This document shows positions 26,649 through 34,755 of a DNA stretch of 64,000 bases, piece by piece. The DNA comes from Desulfobacterales bacterium. Lineage in GTDB: Bacteria > Desulfobacterota > Desulfobacteria > Desulfobacterales > Desulfosarcinaceae. Positions within the stretch are counted from its first letter, which is position 1. Each line of letters starts with the position of its first letter. The stretch spans positions 1-64,000 of the forward strand of contig JACRDD010000004.1 of the NCBI GenBank assembly GCA_016218685.1, read 5' to 3'. The position numbers and the translations under genes are program-made. The notes below the pieces were generated by a model. The model searched no databases, was not told where the DNA came from, and was given only the letters and a program-made list of their open reading frames with translations.

Positions 26649-28214
26649 TTAAGCCACGCGGCGGTGGATGCGGTCCAACTGGCGGGCCATTTTATCCAAA
26701 GCGTCCAGTTGAACGACCGCGGCGGTTTTGGCCACAGCCCCTTCCTTGGCTTCGGATTTGCGCTGGGCGGATAGTTTTTCGCGTTCCGCGGCCCGCTTCT
26801 GGCGCAGGGCATCTTCTTCGGCTTCGCGTTTGGCGGTTTCGGCTTTGGCGGCAGCAGCGGCATCGGCCTTGGCTTTGGCCTCGGCATCGGCTTTGGCCTT
26901 GGCTTCAGCATCAGCCTTGGCCTTAGCGGCGGCATCGGCTTTGGCCTTGGCATCCGCGTCGGCCTTGGCCTTGGCTTCGGCATCGGCTTTGGCCTTGGCG
27001 GCGGCGTCAACGGCCGGGGCAGCGGCGGCGGCCGGAGCGGCAGGCGCAGCAGGGGCGGCGGCCGGAGCGGGCTTGGCGGCAGCCGGGGCAGCCGGTTTAG
27101 CGGCCGGGGCTGCGGGTTTGGCAGCGGCCGGGGCAGCCGGCTTGGCGGCGACCGGGGCGGCCTTCTTCTCTTCTTCAATCTTCAGGTCGGGTTTGGGAGC
27201 GATGGCGGCCAGATCCACCGGTTTGGCACCCAGCACCTTTTCGATGGCTTTGACTTGGGCCGCGCTGCCGCCGTCCGCCATCAGGTCGATATAGCTCTTG
27301 GCCAGGCGGATGGCTTGGGGATGGCGCATGATCAAAATGTCGCTGCCGGCCAGCAGGTAGGCCACGGCACCGACGGTTTCCATCAGGATGCCGCGTTTTT
27401 CCGGGTCGCCCAGGGTGGGGGCTTCTTCGGAAGTCTGTTTGCACTCTTTGCTCTTCCACACTTCGTTGCCCAGGTTGTTGATGATGGGCTGCTGTAACTT
27501 GTCGTCGCCCTGGGCCAGGGCGGCCATGCGCAAGCGCTCCATGACCGAGTAGGAGTATTCAAGGCCGTAGCCCAGACCGCCGGTGGTCGGATCGATGATG
27601 ACCTTTTCCATGGGCATGCCCAGGTTTTCCAGCAGGATGTTGACCTGTTTGGCCAGGTTGACGTCGATGGGCGAGGAGGAGATCAGGGTGTGGCCGTACG
27701 CCATGGCCGCGGCGCCGATGCCTTTATGGTTTTTGTCTTCCACCGGGCCGAGAATCAGGTTGGCGCCCTGGTGGTCTTCGGCGATCTGCTTGAGGGTGGT
27801 TTCGTCCTTGGCCGGGTTGGCGCAGCCCCAGACGATCAGGGGTACCTTGATGGCGCCCAACACTTTTTTCACCGTGGCCGAAGCCTCGGCCGGAGAAGCG
27901 TTCTTGCCGTTGGGATCGGTGCTCTTGAGCTGCAGCACGATCATTTCGGCGCCGTACTTCTCGACGCATTTTTTGGCCCAGGCGGCCGGATCGGATACCA
28001 CATCCTTGAACAGCGTCATGACCGCTTCGGGCCAATCTTCCGGGGCCATGTCCCAAATTTCCATCGCAATGCGCGGCTTATGGGGCATCTTGCCTTCGAA
28101 GAAGTAGAATGGGTAGCTGGTCTCTCCGCCAACGACGACGGCTTTATCCCCCTTGCCCAGGGTGACCGTCTTTACGGCGCCGGAATAACCTTCTTTTTGA
28201 AATTCGAAAGCCAA
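26649..28214 (-). CDS. acsD: Corrinoid iron-sulfur protein small subunit with a long Ala/Lys/Pro-rich C-terminal tail
   Basis: 521 residues. Residues 1-~335 are a normal AcsD barrel (SPIDVNLAKQVNILLENLG, IIDPTTGGLGYGLEYSYSVM). From ~345 to ~400 comes an AAKPAAPA-type Pro/Ala linker, then to ~455 a Lys/Ala/Asp/Glu repeat (units like AKAKADAE) as in TolA-type helices, ending in a charged helical segment (KLSAQRKSEAKEG). Ordinary AcsD proteins are about 310-330 residues, so the tail is an addition. The start is TTG at 28212-28214, placed 5 nt after AAGGAGG. It is the first gene of the acs cluster. Confidence 0.93.
   Translation of the reverse strand: MAFEFQKEGYSGAVKTVTLGKGDKAVVVGGETSYPFYFFEGKMPHKPRIAMEIWDMAPEDWPEAVMTLFKDVVSDPAAWAKKCVEKYGAEMIVLQLKSTDPNGKNASPAEASATVKKVLGAIKVPLIVWGCANPAKDETTLKQIAEDHQGANLILGPVEDKNHKGIGAAAMAYGHTLISSSPIDVNLAKQVNILLENLGMPMEKVIIDPTTGGLGYGLEYSYSVMERLRMAALAQGDDKLQQPIINNLGNEVWKSKECKQTSEEAPTLGDPEKRGILMETVGAVAYLLAGSDILIMRHPQAIRLAKSYIDLMADGGSAAQVKAIEKVLGAKPVDLAAIAPKPDLKIEEEKKAAPVAAKPAAPAAAKPAAPAAKPAAPAAAKPAPAAAPAAPAAPAAAAAPAVDAAAKAKADAEAKAKADADAKAKADAAAKAKADAEAKAKADAEAKAKADAAAAAKAETAKREAEEDALRQKRAAEREKLSAQRKSEAKEGAVAKTAAVVQLDALDKMARQLDRIHRRVA
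26850..27170 (-). repeat. Low-complexity repeat encoding the AcsD tail
   Basis: Degenerate short repeats (units such as GCCAAGGCCAAAGCCGATGC in coding sense) encode alternating AKAKAD/AEAKAK and KPAAPA units. Copies differ at synonymous positions, so the tract is not a recent slippage product. It stays in frame with acsD. Confidence 0.75.
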
Positions 28215-28904
28215 AGTTACCTCCTTGTTGCTATACAGGTTAAAAGTTTATGTCCGGCAGGTTTTTTCATCCTGCCCAAAATCCAATGTAAATCGTGATG
28301 ACTGGTTCGCGAAGAATTCGGATCGATGCCGTCAGTCCTCCTTTCCATGGAATTTTTGGATTCGTATTTGGATCGATGGTTAATCGTAAGGTCATAGTGG
28401 ATGGGGGGGCTCGAAATACACGCGGAAAAAATACGCCGTGATGCGTTTCCGGTGGTGTCCTTCTGAATCGCCAAGAGCCTCATTCTCGTTTGGGCCTTTT
28501 TGACGGTTTTGTTAATTCAAAAACCAATAAATACAAAACGTTATGATTGCTTTTGGGCTCGACGCAAAACCAAGGGCTCACATTATATAGGGGGCTATTT
28601 TTTGTCAATAGCTATGGGATATATCAAAGGTAAAAATGAAAGTTTGGCGCTTGTACCTGTCGATTCTCGACACCTGGGCCGGCCGATTTGTATCCTGGGC
28701 TGCGGCGCTGGTGGCAGCGATTAAGGGAGGCGCCCGAGATCCCAAGGGACATTCCCTATCGCTGGGCACTCAAGGTCTGCATACCGTAGGAGCCCAGGCT
28801 GCGCTCCGGCGTATCACGGGCTTGCTTTTGTGGCCGCAAATTGGGATGCTGAAAACCATTTCTAAGTTGATGCCATTCCACGGAGATAAGGGAGCGATTG
28901 AAGC
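28215..28904. other. Divergent intergenic region between acsD and rmuC
   Basis: About 690 nt without a convincing gene. The acsD Shine-Dalgarno lies at ~28220-28226. The segment ~28490-28640 is markedly AT-rich and probably holds promoters for the highly expressed acs operon. A plus-strand frame from the ATG at 28636 (91 codons, AAAGG before it) begins with a plausible hydrophobic helix, but its later part does not look like protein. No sigma-54 site with correct spacing was found. Confidence 0.5.
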
Positions 28905-30512
28905 TTGGTGAACTTGAGGATGGAAACTTTCGATTATCTGGCGCTACTCGCGGCGGCCGTTCTGCTGGTCCTCCTGGTGATCGGATGGCTGCATTGGAGC
29001 CGGACCCGGCGTGAGTACGAACGGCAATTGGCCTCGGCCTCCTCCGAACAAAGCGTTTTGCGGGAAAAGTTGCACGGCCAGCAGGAGGTGTCAGAGCGGG
29101 TGAACCTGCAGCTTGCCCAGTGGTGCGAACAGGCGCAGCGCCACCAGCAGCGGGCCGAAGCGCTGGCAACAGCCAATGCCTCCCTGGAGACCCAGATCCT
29201 GCGGATCCCCATACTGGAAAAGGAGTTGGTCGAGGTCAAAAATCAGGTCGAACGTTTGGGCGCAGAGCTGCGACGAGAATCTGCGGCCCTGGCCCAGGCC
29301 ACGGAAAAGGGCTCGCGCTTGCAGGCCGTAGAGGGCGAGAAAGCCCAAAAAGAGGAGCAAATTGGGACTCTCCAGCAGCAGCTTTCCCAACTCAAGACGC
29401 AAATGGCCGAGTTGGGCACGGTGCTGGATGAAGAGCGCAAACAGGCGAACGAAAAGATCGCCCTGCTCAACGAAGCTCGCGATCATTTGAAAAATGAATT
29501 CCAGAATCTGGCCCAGAAAATTTTCGAGGAAAAGAGCGCCAAATTCGCCGATCAAAATCGCTCGGCCATGGATCAACTCATCGTGCCGTTGCGCGAACAG
29601 ATCGGCGATTTCAAAAAGCGCGTCGAGGATGTCTACGACAAGGAGAGCCGCGACCGCACGGCCCTGCACGCCGAAATCAATCATCTCAAGGAGCTCAACC
29701 AGCGCATCAGCAAGGAGGCGCTCAACCTGACGCGGGCCTTGAAGGGCGACAGCAAGGCCCGGGGCAACTGGGGCGAAGTGATTCTGGAACGCGTGCTGGA
29801 AGCCTCGGGCCTGCAAAAGGGCCGGGAGTACGACGTGCAGGTCAGTCTGCGCGATCCCGAGGGGCGGCGCTATCAGCCCGACGCCGTGATCCGCCTGCCC
29901 GAAGGCAAGGATGTGATCGTCGACGCCAAGGTCTCCTTGAGAGACTATGAAGCATTCTACGGCGCCGAAACCCCCGAGGAGAAAGAGCGTCACCTTACGG
30001 CCCACATCGAGGCCATGCGCACCCATCTGCGCGGATTGGTGGGCAAGCGTTACGAAGCGCTGGAAGGGGTGCGCACGCTGGATTTCATCCTCATGTTTGT
30101 CCCCATCGAGGCCGCCTTCCTGGCGGCCGTGGAAAAGGACGGCGCCTTGTTTGCCGAAGCTTTTGAAAGGAATATCGTGGTGGTCAGCCCCTCCACCCTG
30201 CTGGTCACCCTGCGCACCATCCAGAACATCTGGCGCCACGAATACCAGAACCGCAACGCCCAGGAGATCGCCAAGAAGGCCGGCGGCCTCTACGACAAGT
30301 TCGTGGGTTTCGTGGAGGCATTAGAAGAGGTAGGCCGGCAGTTGGACAAGGCCCGGGATGCTTACCGCACGGCCCACGACCGGCTGGCTGCCGGCAAGGG
30401 CAACCTGGTCCGGCGCAGCCAGGAGCTCAAGGAGTTGGGGGTCAAGGCCGGCAAAGAGCTGCCCCAGAAGTTGCTGGAAGCGGTGGACGACCAAAAGCAG
30501 GACGCCTCATAA
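28905..30512 (+). CDS. rmuC: DNA recombination protein RmuC
   Basis: 535 residues: one N-terminal membrane helix, a ~200-residue coiled coil rich in Glu/Gln/Lys, then the RmuC nuclease-like domain (RGNWGEVILERVLEASGLQ, YQPDAVIRLPEGKDVIVDAK). RmuC limits inversion at short inverted repeats and has a PD-(D/E)xK-like fold. The start is ambiguous: TTG at 28905 has GGGAG 10 nt upstream, while the ATG at 28920 (METFDY) has its GAGG too close. Confidence 0.93.
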   Translation: MVNLRMETFDYLALLAAAVLLVLLVIGWLHWSRTRREYERQLASASSEQSVLREKLHGQQEVSERVNLQLAQWCEQAQRHQQRAEALATANASLETQILRIPILEKELVEVKNQVERLGAELRRESAALAQATEKGSRLQAVEGEKAQKEEQIGTLQQQLSQLKTQMAELGTVLDEERKQANEKIALLNEARDHLKNEFQNLAQKIFEEKSAKFADQNRSAMDQLIVPLREQIGDFKKRVEDVYDKESRDRTALHAEINHLKELNQRISKEALNLTRALKGDSKARGNWGEVILERVLEASGLQKGREYDVQVSLRDPEGRRYQPDAVIRLPEGKDVIVDAKVSLRDYEAFYGAETPEEKERHLTAHIEAMRTHLRGLVGKRYEALEGVRTLDFILMFVPIEAAFLAAVEKDGALFAEAFERNIVVVSPSTLLVTLRTIQNIWRHEYQNRNAQEIAKKAGGLYDKFVGFVEALEEVGRQLDKARDAYRTAHDRLAAGKGNLVRRSQELKELGVKAGKELPQKLLEAVDDQKQDAS

Positions 30513-30561
30513 TTGAGGTCCATCCAGATTTGAGCCGCTACATGCCGTTTCCCGATAGGCG

Positions 30562-31470
30562 CTAACTGGCTTTGCGCGCAAGCCGTTCCATGGCCGCCTT
30601 GAGGCTGAAACGCAACCGCTCCAGCACATCGGCGAGTTTGCCGATTTCATCCTTCGTTTTGACCTCTATTTTTTGATTGAGGTCGCCGTCCGCCAGGCGC
30701 GACGAGATAGCAGTCAGGGTTTTAATGGGCTGAAGCGATCGGTTCACGGCGAAAAATACCAGGAAGAATGAAGCCACCAGGATGGCCGCCATGATCGTAG
30801 TGATCGTCAAGGCCATGTGGGTTTTTGCGGCCGTGATTCGTTCCAGGGAGAAACCGATCCTGAAACCGCCCCAGTGTTTGCCTTTGACGAAAATCGGCGA
30901 GGAGATGTCCCACATGATTTCGCCGGTATCCCTTTTATAGACCTGGAGAAATCCGGGGGCGGTGTTTTTGGCCGCGGCAATGCCCACCGGATCGGCAAAG
31001 ATGCGTTTGGAGCGGTTGAGGGTCAGGTCTCTCTCCCGGTTCCCGGTGGGCGGCGCGTTAAAGCGAGTGTTATGGGTGGGCAGATACCCGTTGATGTCCA
31101 CGGCTACCGCGAAGACGACACTTTCATCTTTGAGAAATTCATCCTCGATGCCCAACAGCGCCTTGTCGAGGTAGAAATCGTATTTGGTATGAAACTTGGG
31201 GGGATTGAAATCCGGAATAGATTCGTAGGCCGTGTCGAAGGCATCGGTGACGGTAAAAACGCCATTGTCCACAGCCTCTTCAATCAAAGCTCCCGTCATC
31301 CTGGCGCCCACGATGGATTCGGTTTTACCCCGTTCCAGCAGTTGGGCTTCCAAGGCGGCGCTTTGTTTCATAATCAGGTAGAACGACCCGATTGCTAGGA
31401 CGACCAGCAAAACGAGGTTGACATAGAGGCTAACTTTCGCGGCGATCCTTTTGGAAATGAAATCGATCAT
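30562..31470 (-). CDS. Membrane sensor protein: chemoreceptor-type sensory domain, TM, HAMP, no signalling domain
   Basis: 302 residues from the ATG at 31468-31470 with GGGGAGAG. TM1 is at ~14-34, then a periplasmic sensory domain with GYLPTHNTRF, RSKRIFADPVGIAAAKNT, GEIMWDISSPIFVKGKHWG and a second TM at ~220-245. A HAMP-like region follows (SLQPIKTLTAISSRLADGDL) and the protein ends ~20 residues later. This sensory domain is normally found in methyl-accepting chemotaxis proteins, so here the MCP coiled coil is missing. The gene downstream of two Roadblock-like genes and a soluble sensor suggests a complex that signals without a kinase. Confidence 0.8.
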   Translation of the reverse strand: MIDFISKRIAAKVSLYVNLVLLVVLAIGSFYLIMKQSAALEAQLLERGKTESIVGARMTGALIEEAVDNGVFTVTDAFDTAYESIPDFNPPKFHTKYDFYLDKALLGIEDEFLKDESVVFAVAVDINGYLPTHNTRFNAPPTGNRERDLTLNRSKRIFADPVGIAAAKNTAPGFLQVYKRDTGEIMWDISSPIFVKGKHWGGFRIGFSLERITAAKTHMALTITTIMAAILVASFFLVFFAVNRSLQPIKTLTAISSRLADGDLNQKIEVKTKDEIGKLADVLERLRFSLKAAMERLARKAS

Positions 31471-31563
31471 GATTTTCTCTCCCCTGTTAAGACGGCGGTT
31501 GGATATCGCAGTGCCAAATCTATGCATTTTGGGTTTTTGGGCGCGCCAGCATGGGAGCGGCCG

Positions 31564-32133
31564 CTAGGGTTGATACCCGAAGCGGATGGCGCCCCAATGC
31601 CGTTTGTGAACAAACAGCGGAACGGAAAGATCGTAAATCGTTTCGCCGGTGTCCCGGGCGTATTTCTGAACCAGGCAGGGTTCGGTGTTGCGGGCCGCCG
31701 CCAGACCGGTACGGTCATTGAAGAGCCGTTTGGATCGATCCTGGGATCTGGCGTTGTGGGTGGGCAGGTAGCCGTTGCGGTCCACGGCGACCACGAAGAA
31801 CAATCTGGAATCCTTGGCCAGGTATTTGTCCAGAATCTGCTGAATGGCCTGGTCGATGAAGGCGTCATACTGAGTCCGGAACTTCTGGGGCGTCGTGTTG
31901 GGAATGGGCACGTAGAAGGTATCGAACATCTGCTGTATGCTCAGCTTCCCGGAGGATACCAGCAATTCCAACTGCGACGCCACCTCCGCCTGGCACTCCA
32001 TGGCCCAGACTTTGACTTTGCCTTCCATGTCGGATGCCGGATCCGCCAGGATCGGACCGACCCAACTCGAGATGAACAAGAAGGCCGCAAGGGACACCGC
32101 CAGATACTTCAGCAACCGATTTAAAGGGGGCAT
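31564..32133 (-). CDS. Exported protein consisting only of a chemoreceptor-type sensory domain
   Basis: 189 residues from the ATG at 32131-32133 with GAAGGA. A signal peptide (LLKYLAVSLAAFLFISSWVG, cleavage near LADPA) is followed by the same domain as the neighbour at 30562-31470: GYLPTHNARSQDRSKRLFND, TGLAAARNTEPC, GETIYDLSVPLFVHKRHWG. It stops where the second membrane helix would begin, so it should be periplasmic. It may be a soluble ligand-binding partner that arose by duplication of the membrane sensor. Confidence 0.8.
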   Translation of the reverse strand: MPPLNRLLKYLAVSLAAFLFISSWVGPILADPASDMEGKVKVWAMECQAEVASQLELLVSSGKLSIQQMFDTFYVPIPNTTPQKFRTQYDAFIDQAIQQILDKYLAKDSRLFFVVAVDRNGYLPTHNARSQDRSKRLFNDRTGLAAARNTEPCLVQKYARDTGETIYDLSVPLFVHKRHWGAIRFGYQP

Positions 32134-32146
32134 GTCAGTTCCTTCT

Positions 32147-32494
32147 TCAATCCATGGTTTTGGCTTTACTCCCATTGATGAGTTCACGGATGCTCGGAAT
32201 TAAATCCGCGGTCGCTGCGCCGGGCTCTTTCATGATCGCCAGGAAATGGCCTTCAACGGGAAAGATGAGGATGCTCTCCTTGCTTTGTCTTGATAAAATC
32301 ATGTGATTGAATCGGCTGTGTCCTAACAGTGAACAAATTGCTTCGCCGTTCAAACCCGAAAGCGCGAGGAATTGTGTAATTTCCGTTGCGGCTTCGGCCT
32401 TCGCGCCGACCAGCGATCCATCGTGCTTGACTATGTAATAACTTTTGACACCAGCGGTGCTTGAAAGCTTTTCCAAATCCAGGGCCGGTTCCAT
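32147..32494 (-). CDS. Small Roadblock/LC7-like protein
   Basis: 115 residues. A pattern of alternating strands and helices (GVKSYYIVKHDGSLVG, NHMILSRQSKESILIFPVEG, HFLAIM) fits a Roadblock/LC7-like fold, as in MglB-type regulators of small GTPases or chemosensory arrays. The assignment is by fold pattern, not by a strong motif. It lies 11 nt after the upstream Roadblock-like gene and 13 nt before the sensor gene, with AAGGAAT before its ATG, so the genes form an operon. Confidence 0.55.
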   Translation of the reverse strand: MEPALDLEKLSSTAGVKSYYIVKHDGSLVGAKAEAATEITQFLALSGLNGEAICSLLGHSRFNHMILSRQSKESILIFPVEGHFLAIMKEPGAATADLIPSIRELINGSKAKTMD

Positions 32495-32505
32495 GGCGGC
32501 ATTCC

Positions 32506-33156
32506 TTATTTGGCGCCGAAAATTGGCGCGATCATCTGTTCGTAGGCTTGGATCTTTTCTGGGTCACCGATTTCAGATGAGAGCATTTGTGCGAACTTCT
32601 CCAATGTTTTCCTGTTCGGCTCGTCAATGCTTTCAATCCATTTTTCGAGGGTATCCTTGAATACGATGGAAGCCATCGGCCCCATGACTTTGGCCAAGGC
32701 GTTTTCCATGGCGGCAAGGACCCGGGGATAGGGCCCGCTCATGAGGGCCTGCCGGACCTTTTCCGAATCGTTGTCGGGTTTTGCTATGGGCGGGGTCGCG
32801 AGCTCGGCGGCCGGTGCGGCTAGCGCGGCTTTTAAATCTTTGGAGGCTTGAGCCAGCGTCATGCTCAGCAGGTTCGGGTTCAGACTCTGTTCGTGGATGA
32901 TCGTCAGGTATAGCGTGCCGGTAATCCAGAGGATGAAGGTACTCCATTGATCCACGCTCAGTTGGACGCTCTTAAGGTCGGCAAAGAGCTGCTTACCTCC
33001 GGAGAATATCTTCGCCAACGTCCGGCCCACGGAGGAAAGCGTGCTGTCGCTGAATTGTGGATTGGCTATTTTGGCTACGATACCTGTGCGGGTGTCGAAG
33101 CAAAAAACGCAGGCAACGCCTGGCATGCACTTGATATCTTCGAGAATCATTTCCAT
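32506..33156 (-). CDS. Roadblock/LC7-like protein with C-terminal helical domain
   Basis: 216 residues. The N-terminal ~100 residues (CMPGVACVFCFDTRTGIVAK, WSTFILWITGTLYLTIIHEQ) look like a Roadblock/LC7-like domain. A short linker leads to a helical C-terminus of ~90 residues (KVMGPMASIVFKDTLEKWIE). Proteins of this shape occur in sensory or motility-related operons of deltaproteobacteria, but no function is established here. It is the first gene of the four-gene minus-strand unit, with GAGG 8 nt before the ATG. Confidence 0.55.
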   Translation of the reverse strand: MEMILEDIKCMPGVACVFCFDTRTGIVAKIANPQFSDSTLSSVGRTLAKIFSGGKQLFADLKSVQLSVDQWSTFILWITGTLYLTIIHEQSLNPNLLSMTLAQASKDLKAALAAPAAELATPPIAKPDNDSEKVRQALMSGPYPRVLAAMENALAKVMGPMASIVFKDTLEKWIESIDEPNRKTLEKFAQMLSSEIGDPEKIQAYEQMIAPIFGAK

Positions 33157-33586
33157 ATGGCGACCTCACGAACCATTTCAAGTTGAAAGCGTGCACGAGA
33201 TGGATGTTGGAGATTACCCTTTTCTGCGGTGCCTATTTTCTCCCGACATTTTCATATGCCGATGGTGCTTCACGCGCTCGCATAATCATCAGAAGTGAGC
33301 GCAGTGGAGAGACGCCATGTACTGGTGCTCTTCTGACGTTCTTGGATCTGGAACAGAGGTGGTTCTTAGTAGGTGCCGTTCTACCGGTGTGGCCGCAATC
33401 GCCTTCACAATAAATGAGCAGATCATGATTGGAGCTCAACGATTGGATCTATGTTGGCATTCATAACCGAACCGGCGGGCAAAGTCAATTTTCAAAAGAA
33501 GGCAGCAGCAAATCCCCTGAAGCCTTGTTGATAGTTGGCGCATCCAGGCCCATGGCTGGTCTTGGAGATAGATCTCCAGGAGGGGA
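33157..33586. other. Intergenic region, less GC-rich than surroundings
   Basis: About 430 nt. A plus-strand frame from ATG 33202 encodes a signal-peptide-like start (LEITLFCGAYFLPTFSYADG) but runs out after ~70 codons with no recognisable domain. A minus-strand frame (33233-33439) is similarly unconvincing. The composition differs from the flanks, so this may be a decayed gene or an old insertion. No terminator or promoter was recognised with confidence. Confidence 0.4.
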
Positions 33587-34552
33587 TTATGGCCAAAGGC
33601 CCAGTTCTTCGGCCGCAGCTTCTTTGACCGCGGGGCAGGCATCCTGCTTCACGAGGCTTTCGAGCCATTCCCGGGCCGTCGCGTGCCTGGTCTGGGCCAG
33701 CACCTGCACCACATCCACCTGCACGGTTTCGGCCAGACCGTCGAAGCGCTCCAGCAGCCGGGGAATAAAAGCGGCCGCCAGTTCGGGCGCATCGGAGCAA
33801 AGATACTCCATAGTGACCATGGCGCCTAGCCGCACAGACCAACGGTCATGGCAGAGCAGTTCCGTCAGGGCTGGGAAGATTTGACCCTGCTTGGTCATCA
33901 TGACGGCCAGGCGCGGCGCATCGCCGCTCTCGACGATCTGGCGCAGGCAGGTCGCGGACAACTGAGTTGGATCGCGCCGAATGCACTGATCGACGATCTC
34001 TTCCATTTTGAAAGGCCCGGACCAGCGCACGCGATCCTCCAGAATCAGGGTCGGCACCGAACGGATACCTTGGTCCCGGGCTAGCCCTGGGAAAAGCGTA
34101 CCGTCGATGATGGTCAGACGAACCGGCGGATTTGCGTCGGCCAGGGCGATCAACTGCATTGCGGCCTGGGGACAGTGGGGGCATTGCATGGCAATAAATA
34201 AGGTGAGTTCGGCCGGCAGTTGAATCGCCGCCGCGCTGTCCGGCAGGGCCGGCTCGGGCGCCTGGCCATCGGTGCCCTGCCCCAGGGCCGCCAGAAAGGG
34301 CGGCAGTTCGCGTTCGGTGGGCACGGCCTGGAAGGCGATGTTCTTATGGCGGCCGACGATCAACGCCGGGGCGCGAAAGAGTTCATCCGAAGGGCGCCGG
34401 ATGGTCACGCCGGGCGCCAGGGCTTTCAGTCGATCGCAAAAGGAAGCCATCCGTGCGTCCATCCCATCTGCGCTACGGGATAACAGCACCACCGGCTGCG
34501 ATTTGCTTCCAGCCCACCAGTTGAGGATCGCTTGCTCGTCATGGGGTGTCAT
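33587..34552 (-). CDS. Thioredoxin-fold protein with CPHC motif fused to HEAT-like repeats
   Basis: 321 residues. Residues ~1-90 resemble the first, inactive thioredoxin fold of AhpF/PDO-type glutaredoxin-like proteins. Residues ~110-195 form a second fold with the active-site-like motif MQCPHCPQ and the cis-proline segment RSVPTLI. From ~205 to the end come helical repeats (LGAMVTMEYLCSDAPELAAA, VDVVQVLAQTRHATAREWLE) of HEAT type. The combination suggests a cytoplasmic disulfide-handling protein with a protein-binding arm. No other gene in its strand unit hints at the partner. Confidence 0.75.
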   Translation of the reverse strand: MTPHDEQAILNWWAGSKSQPVVLLSRSADGMDARMASFCDRLKALAPGVTIRRPSDELFRAPALIVGRHKNIAFQAVPTERELPPFLAALGQGTDGQAPEPALPDSAAAIQLPAELTLFIAMQCPHCPQAAMQLIALADANPPVRLTIIDGTLFPGLARDQGIRSVPTLILEDRVRWSGPFKMEEIVDQCIRRDPTQLSATCLRQIVESGDAPRLAVMMTKQGQIFPALTELLCHDRWSVRLGAMVTMEYLCSDAPELAAAFIPRLLERFDGLAETVQVDVVQVLAQTRHATAREWLESLVKQDACPAVKEAAAEELGLWP

Positions 34553-34755
34553 GGCGCGAGTCTTACTCCCCCGGGATGGAAAAACAAGTCAAAAGATGAG
34601 CGGCCGCGGCCCACGGACGCCTTTGACATCCGGAGCGCCAGCGATTATGCTCCGCACATCGTACCGTCGTGATCCGCCTGTGCGAGACGGTACCCAGCGT
34701 GCATGGAGCGCCGCCTCGATAGATGATGCGGCATTATATGAAATGGAGGCTCGCC

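Noticed and set aside
26850..27170. Repeats as a CRISPR array or minisatellite
   Set aside because: The units are short, degenerate, without spacers, in frame, and explained by the AcsD low-complexity tail.
28364..28378. A 15-nt match to the region near 45018 (TTTGGATCGATGGTT) as a shared operator
   Set aside because: A 15-nt chance match is expected about once or twice among all pairs in 64 kb, and the two contexts differ.
28636..28911. A 91-codon plus-strand frame as a small membrane-protein gene
   Set aside because: Only the first ~30 codons look protein-like, the rest has no clear structure, and the Shine-Dalgarno is weak. It is kept only as a possibility in the intergenic entry.
33202..33413. 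A signal-peptide-like short frame
   Set aside because: It ends after ~70 codons without a domain and its composition matches the surrounding non-coding DNA. It may be a remnant but cannot be supported as a gene.
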